Source of the DNA: Opisthorchis felineus | Taxonomy: Eukaryota; Platyhelminthes; Trematoda; Opisthorchiida; Opisthorchiidae | Assembly (NCBI GenBank): GCA_004794785.1 | Contig: SJOL01008492.1 | Location: forward strand, 267,696-331,695 | DNA: 64,000 nt | Direction of reading: 5' to 3' | Shown: in pieces, positions 61,401 to 64,000 of the stretch | Numbering within the stretch: the stretch's first letter is position 1 | How the letters are laid out: each line of letters begins with the position of its first letter | Made by a program: the position numbers and the translations under genes | The notes under the pieces: generated by a model | Database searches by the model: none | The model's input: only the letters and a program-made list of their open reading frames with translations | What the model was told of the DNA's origin: nothing

Positions 61401-62298
61401 AGCAAAGCATGATTTAAAATGTCTTTGCACATGTCCGCTCGCCGTTTATCTAGGCGAAGCCCCAGTTATTGAGGAATTCAGAACTTTCAAGCTCTATATC
61501 AAAGACAATTTTGTGAAAATATTTGGAAATCGTTTCAGTTATAGACAGTTTATTTCAAGGACTTTAAAAATAAAGTGAGTGACAATAAATCAACAGTGGT
61601 TCTGGAATAGATTCAGCTTTTTCAGAAAACCCAACAGTTTTCACCTCAACTGAATGGCATATCTGCTTTGGGCTAATGATTGTTGATAACATTAGTGGAT
61701 TTCACCAACCTGCCATGCTCCGCGAATACCTACAATAAAGCCAATTTCGTCTTGTGGGTTAAAACAAAGCACAGCTCTAACAGATCACAAAATCCTGATA
61801 GTCTGTTCAATAGTTGTCTCGAAAAAGACAAATAGTTGTCACCAGCAGTTAAAAGGTCAGATAAACCGGGTGCACCAGTCATGCCCAAACATTTCTAACC
61901 AACCAGGTGAGTCCATAAGTTACCGGTGGAGACGTGGTAGTGTCTGCTTCCGGAGTGAATGGAATTCCAGTACCTGTACGACTTGGGGATGTGAACTAAT
62001 GTGGTCTGGCGAGCTCGTGTGAACTGGTGTGGACCAAAAAGAATATTCACGCTAAGGTAGGATGAAACTTGCCCACAAGTCAGTGGTGCAGACGTAAGAT
62101 GTAAAAATACCACACCTGTTTACTGAATAGCTACAGTTTACCACTGGAACGTTTTATTTCAAACTGTCCATGTTTTTAAAGTGGGCTTTTTTGACTAGTT
62201 TGGATATATCCTCTAAGCATTTCTTTTTATGTTCACGCTGTCAGACTTTTTGTGCTTGCCTATTGAAGTTCCATGCAATAGTAAGAACATAATTCTAT
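58474..62298. other. Intergenic with a GC-richer patch, no gene recognised
   Basis: No supported gene. The stretch 59690-60120 is GC-richer than its surroundings, has repeat-like texture and begins with a strong hairpin (separate entry). Confidence 0.4.
59752..59797. other. Strong perfect-core hairpin
   Basis: GTCGTCGCCTA (four unpaired bases CAAT) GCGTGGC, loop TTAACA, GCCACGC, one unpaired C, TAGGCGACGGC: 7 bp plus about 11 bp of nearly perfect pairing. Its role is unknown: it may be the terminus of an unidentified transposon or a structured RNA element. Confidence 0.6.
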
Positions 62299-62374
62299 GT
62301 GCATATCCAATGGGGTTTGAACTCCACATATCTGATATGCGAGGCGAGCTTGTCACAACTCAAGCTCGAACATG
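62299..62374 (-). repeat. tRNA-like SINE segment, inverted copy
   Basis: Read on the - strand it has a D-arm-like start (GAGCTTGAGTTGTGACAAGCTCGCC), the shared CCTCGCAT-TCAGAT word, and a B-box-like GGAGTTCAAACCCC, followed by CCATTGGATA-GCAC, as in the + copy at 62411. It diverges from that copy right after GCAC, before the hammerhead. Confidence 0.65.
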
Positions 62375-62410
62375 TTCACCTGTTCAGACGTGAAAATTTG
62401 AATTAGTCCA

Positions 62411-62500
62411 GCGTGCGCTGGTGGAATAGTGATAACACGCTTACCTCGCATGTCAGATGTGCGTAGCTCAAAGCCCGGCACGGCCATTGGATAAGCACTG
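62411..62500 (+). repeat. tRNA-derived SINE head
   Basis: Box-A-like CTGGTGGAATAGTGATAAC, anticodon-arm-like CGCTTACCTCGCATGTCAGA, a degenerate box B (GTAGCTCAAAGCCCGG) and a tail GGCACGGCCATTGGATAAGCAC that runs straight into the hammerhead. Not a functional tRNA gene: the T-arm box B is mutated and no clean acceptor stem forms. A pol III tRNA-type head followed by a hammerhead is the layout known for the schistosome Sm-alpha repeats. Confidence 0.65.
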
Positions 62501-62541
62501 CTGATGAGCTCTAATAAGACCGAAACTCGAGTCCAGTGCTT
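62493..62541 (+). ncRNA. Hammerhead ribozyme in a tRNA-derived SINE, core intact
   Basis: AAGCACTG (62493-62500) pairs perfectly with CAGTGCTT (62534-62541) as stem I (8 bp). Core CTGATGA is 62501-62507. Stem II is GCTCT/AGACC (62508-62521) with loop AATA and one C-C mismatch. GAAA is 62522-62525. Stem III is the palindrome ACTCGAGT (62525-62532), which can pair A-T and C-G around a TCGA loop. Then C 62533, the predicted cleavage point. All conserved type I core positions are met. A second hairpin (TGGTGAG-AA-CTCACCA, 62553-62568) follows. Activity is not shown. Confidence 0.85.
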
Positions 62542-62568
62542 CCCCCTCCCTTTGGTGAGAACTCACCA

Positions 62569-64000
62569 GAGTGATTGCGCCAGGACAGGAGAACGATTGT
62601 TCAAACGAGTGTCATTCAGCAACCACCAGCAGCTGAAACAATTCCATATCGTTGAACAAGAAAATAATAGTTGATGTACAGCGAGATCCAAGGATGTGCA
62701 GCTTGTATTCCATCACGTGGATAGACTACAAAACAGAGACGGCTTTCATATCGTCGTCAATGCATATAGGTCGGCTAGCTGGGTTCAGAAGACGCCGAAT
62801 GCTACATGTGGACCCCTCAATCACGGTCATCCCTGAAATATGGCAACAATCACGCAAGTAACACCTACGTCAAACTTGGACCAATCGCCATCGTGAGACA
62901 TTTGGACGACCTTTCAAACAAATGAAACCTGTAAGCTACACTATCTCCTTGAGGAGTAAAAAAACTGCCGTGACAAAAGCAAGCAGCTTGGTAGTGGCTT
63001 GCATCCTGGTCATCGTTAAATCAATCGGAGTGTAGGAAACAAAATATTTAATGCAGTTTAAATTCACACAGGTCGTCAAAGCATGCAGCCATAAATCTTG
63101 TTTATGCTACAAGGAAACCCTGTCGGATACCTGGGGTGGCGTAAGTGTTTTACGAAATTCCCGGTAAAGTTTTCGCATTCTGGAGTAAAACTGTAAATTT
63201 TTGATCACAGGTGTATTATTGTTAAGCAGCACCAACCTCGCGCGTTTTTTGGCTTATGCTTTGCACTGTAGCCCGCATGCCAAATGCAAGCATAAGCCGC
63301 CTTCTTTACCACGTCTGTCGACGAGATTGGTCATTATAATTGTTACATGGTGCTCAAAATTTCTACGGTGTTAAAAGGTTCCCCTATTGAATAACTATGT
63401 TTACTCTTTAATTTTGGGAGGGAATTGGGTATTGCCCTTTCATAAACAGTAATCGGGGCGTATCTTGGATTGCTAAATCCATTTTATGATGGGTGCTTCA
63501 GGAATTTGACAGAATCTATCAAAGCAAGCCATTTTAGAGGAATAATCGCCTTGAAGGAAAACATCGTAGGGGTTTTGCACCGGAATATGCGCTGCATTTT
63601 ATGTTCCCTGGTGCGTAGGGAAGACAGTCCCTAATTAGAGTTTAATTTGACACGGCATTCAAATCAGATCCATCCGGTTGGTTCAACTACAGTTGAGAGT
63701 GCTCTATTTTTGCACAGTCCAGAGTCCTTTAAAAGCTCTTCCTAAAACTCCCAATTATCCAGCTTACTACAAACTTCATGGAGGCTGTATCGAAGGGCTA
63801 TGGTAATGTCACTTAAAGTACTATATGTCAAAAGCATCATTATTGACCTTTGCAATGTGTCTTACTAGAATCGGTGTTGCATTATTTGTTTCCGATATTT
63901 GCATAGAAGACCACCATCACAACCAATAAAAATACTATATGATTTGGCAACAGTTTGCTAGCTGCCATTAATCTTCACACTGCAAAGTGAGACCTACAAC
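62569..64000. other. Intergenic, no gene recognised
   Basis: Nothing supported; a 69-codon frame at 62652-62861 has no motif. AT-rich. Confidence 0.35.

Overview
The window looks like a repeat-rich, gene-poor piece of a flatworm (probably trematode) nuclear genome. Three things point there: intron-sized gaps between candidate exons, a large share of decayed retroelements (Ty3/gypsy LTR elements and an R2-clade non-LTR element), and a tRNA-derived repeat carrying a hammerhead ribozyme, an arrangement known from schistosome repeats. No operons, bacterial gene density or CRISPR arrays are present. The species cannot be named from the sequence.

Layout. 0.3-2.7 kb: a heavily mutated Ty3/gypsy pol on the + strand (reverse transcriptase, RNase H, integrase). 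4.7-8.3 kb: an almost complete R2-clade element on the - strand, one continuous frame of about 1,080 codons broken only by three nonsense codons. 13.7 kb and 26.0 kb: two copies of a ~345 bp interspersed repeat. 15.0-16.4 kb: a second, 5'-truncated copy of the R2-like element, flanked on both sides by (TTAC)n microsatellite. 17.4 and 52.3 kb: two solo LTRs of one family, each with a 4 bp target duplication. 21.9, 26.4, 52.0, 52.8, 57.7 and 58.4 kb: members or fragments of a foldback repeat family, three of which carry a hammerhead ribozyme motif on the - strand (core intact at 26.4 kb, damaged at 52.8 and 57.7 kb). 34.6-35.0 kb: a second, low-confidence gypsy integrase remnant. 41.5-48.0 kb: the best candidate host gene, several exons on the + strand with good splice sites, encoding an unrecognised low-complexity/coiled-coil protein. 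62.3-62.55 kb: two tRNA-like SINE segments in inverted orientation; the + copy runs straight into a well-formed hammerhead ribozyme.

The most interesting signals are the hammerhead motifs in two unrelated repeat families (a tRNA-related SINE and a foldback family), all with a short palindromic stem III, and the R2-like element with an ATG-less structured leader and a copy sitting in a tetranucleotide microsatellite. Most of the remainder is AT-rich sequence in which I see no supported gene.
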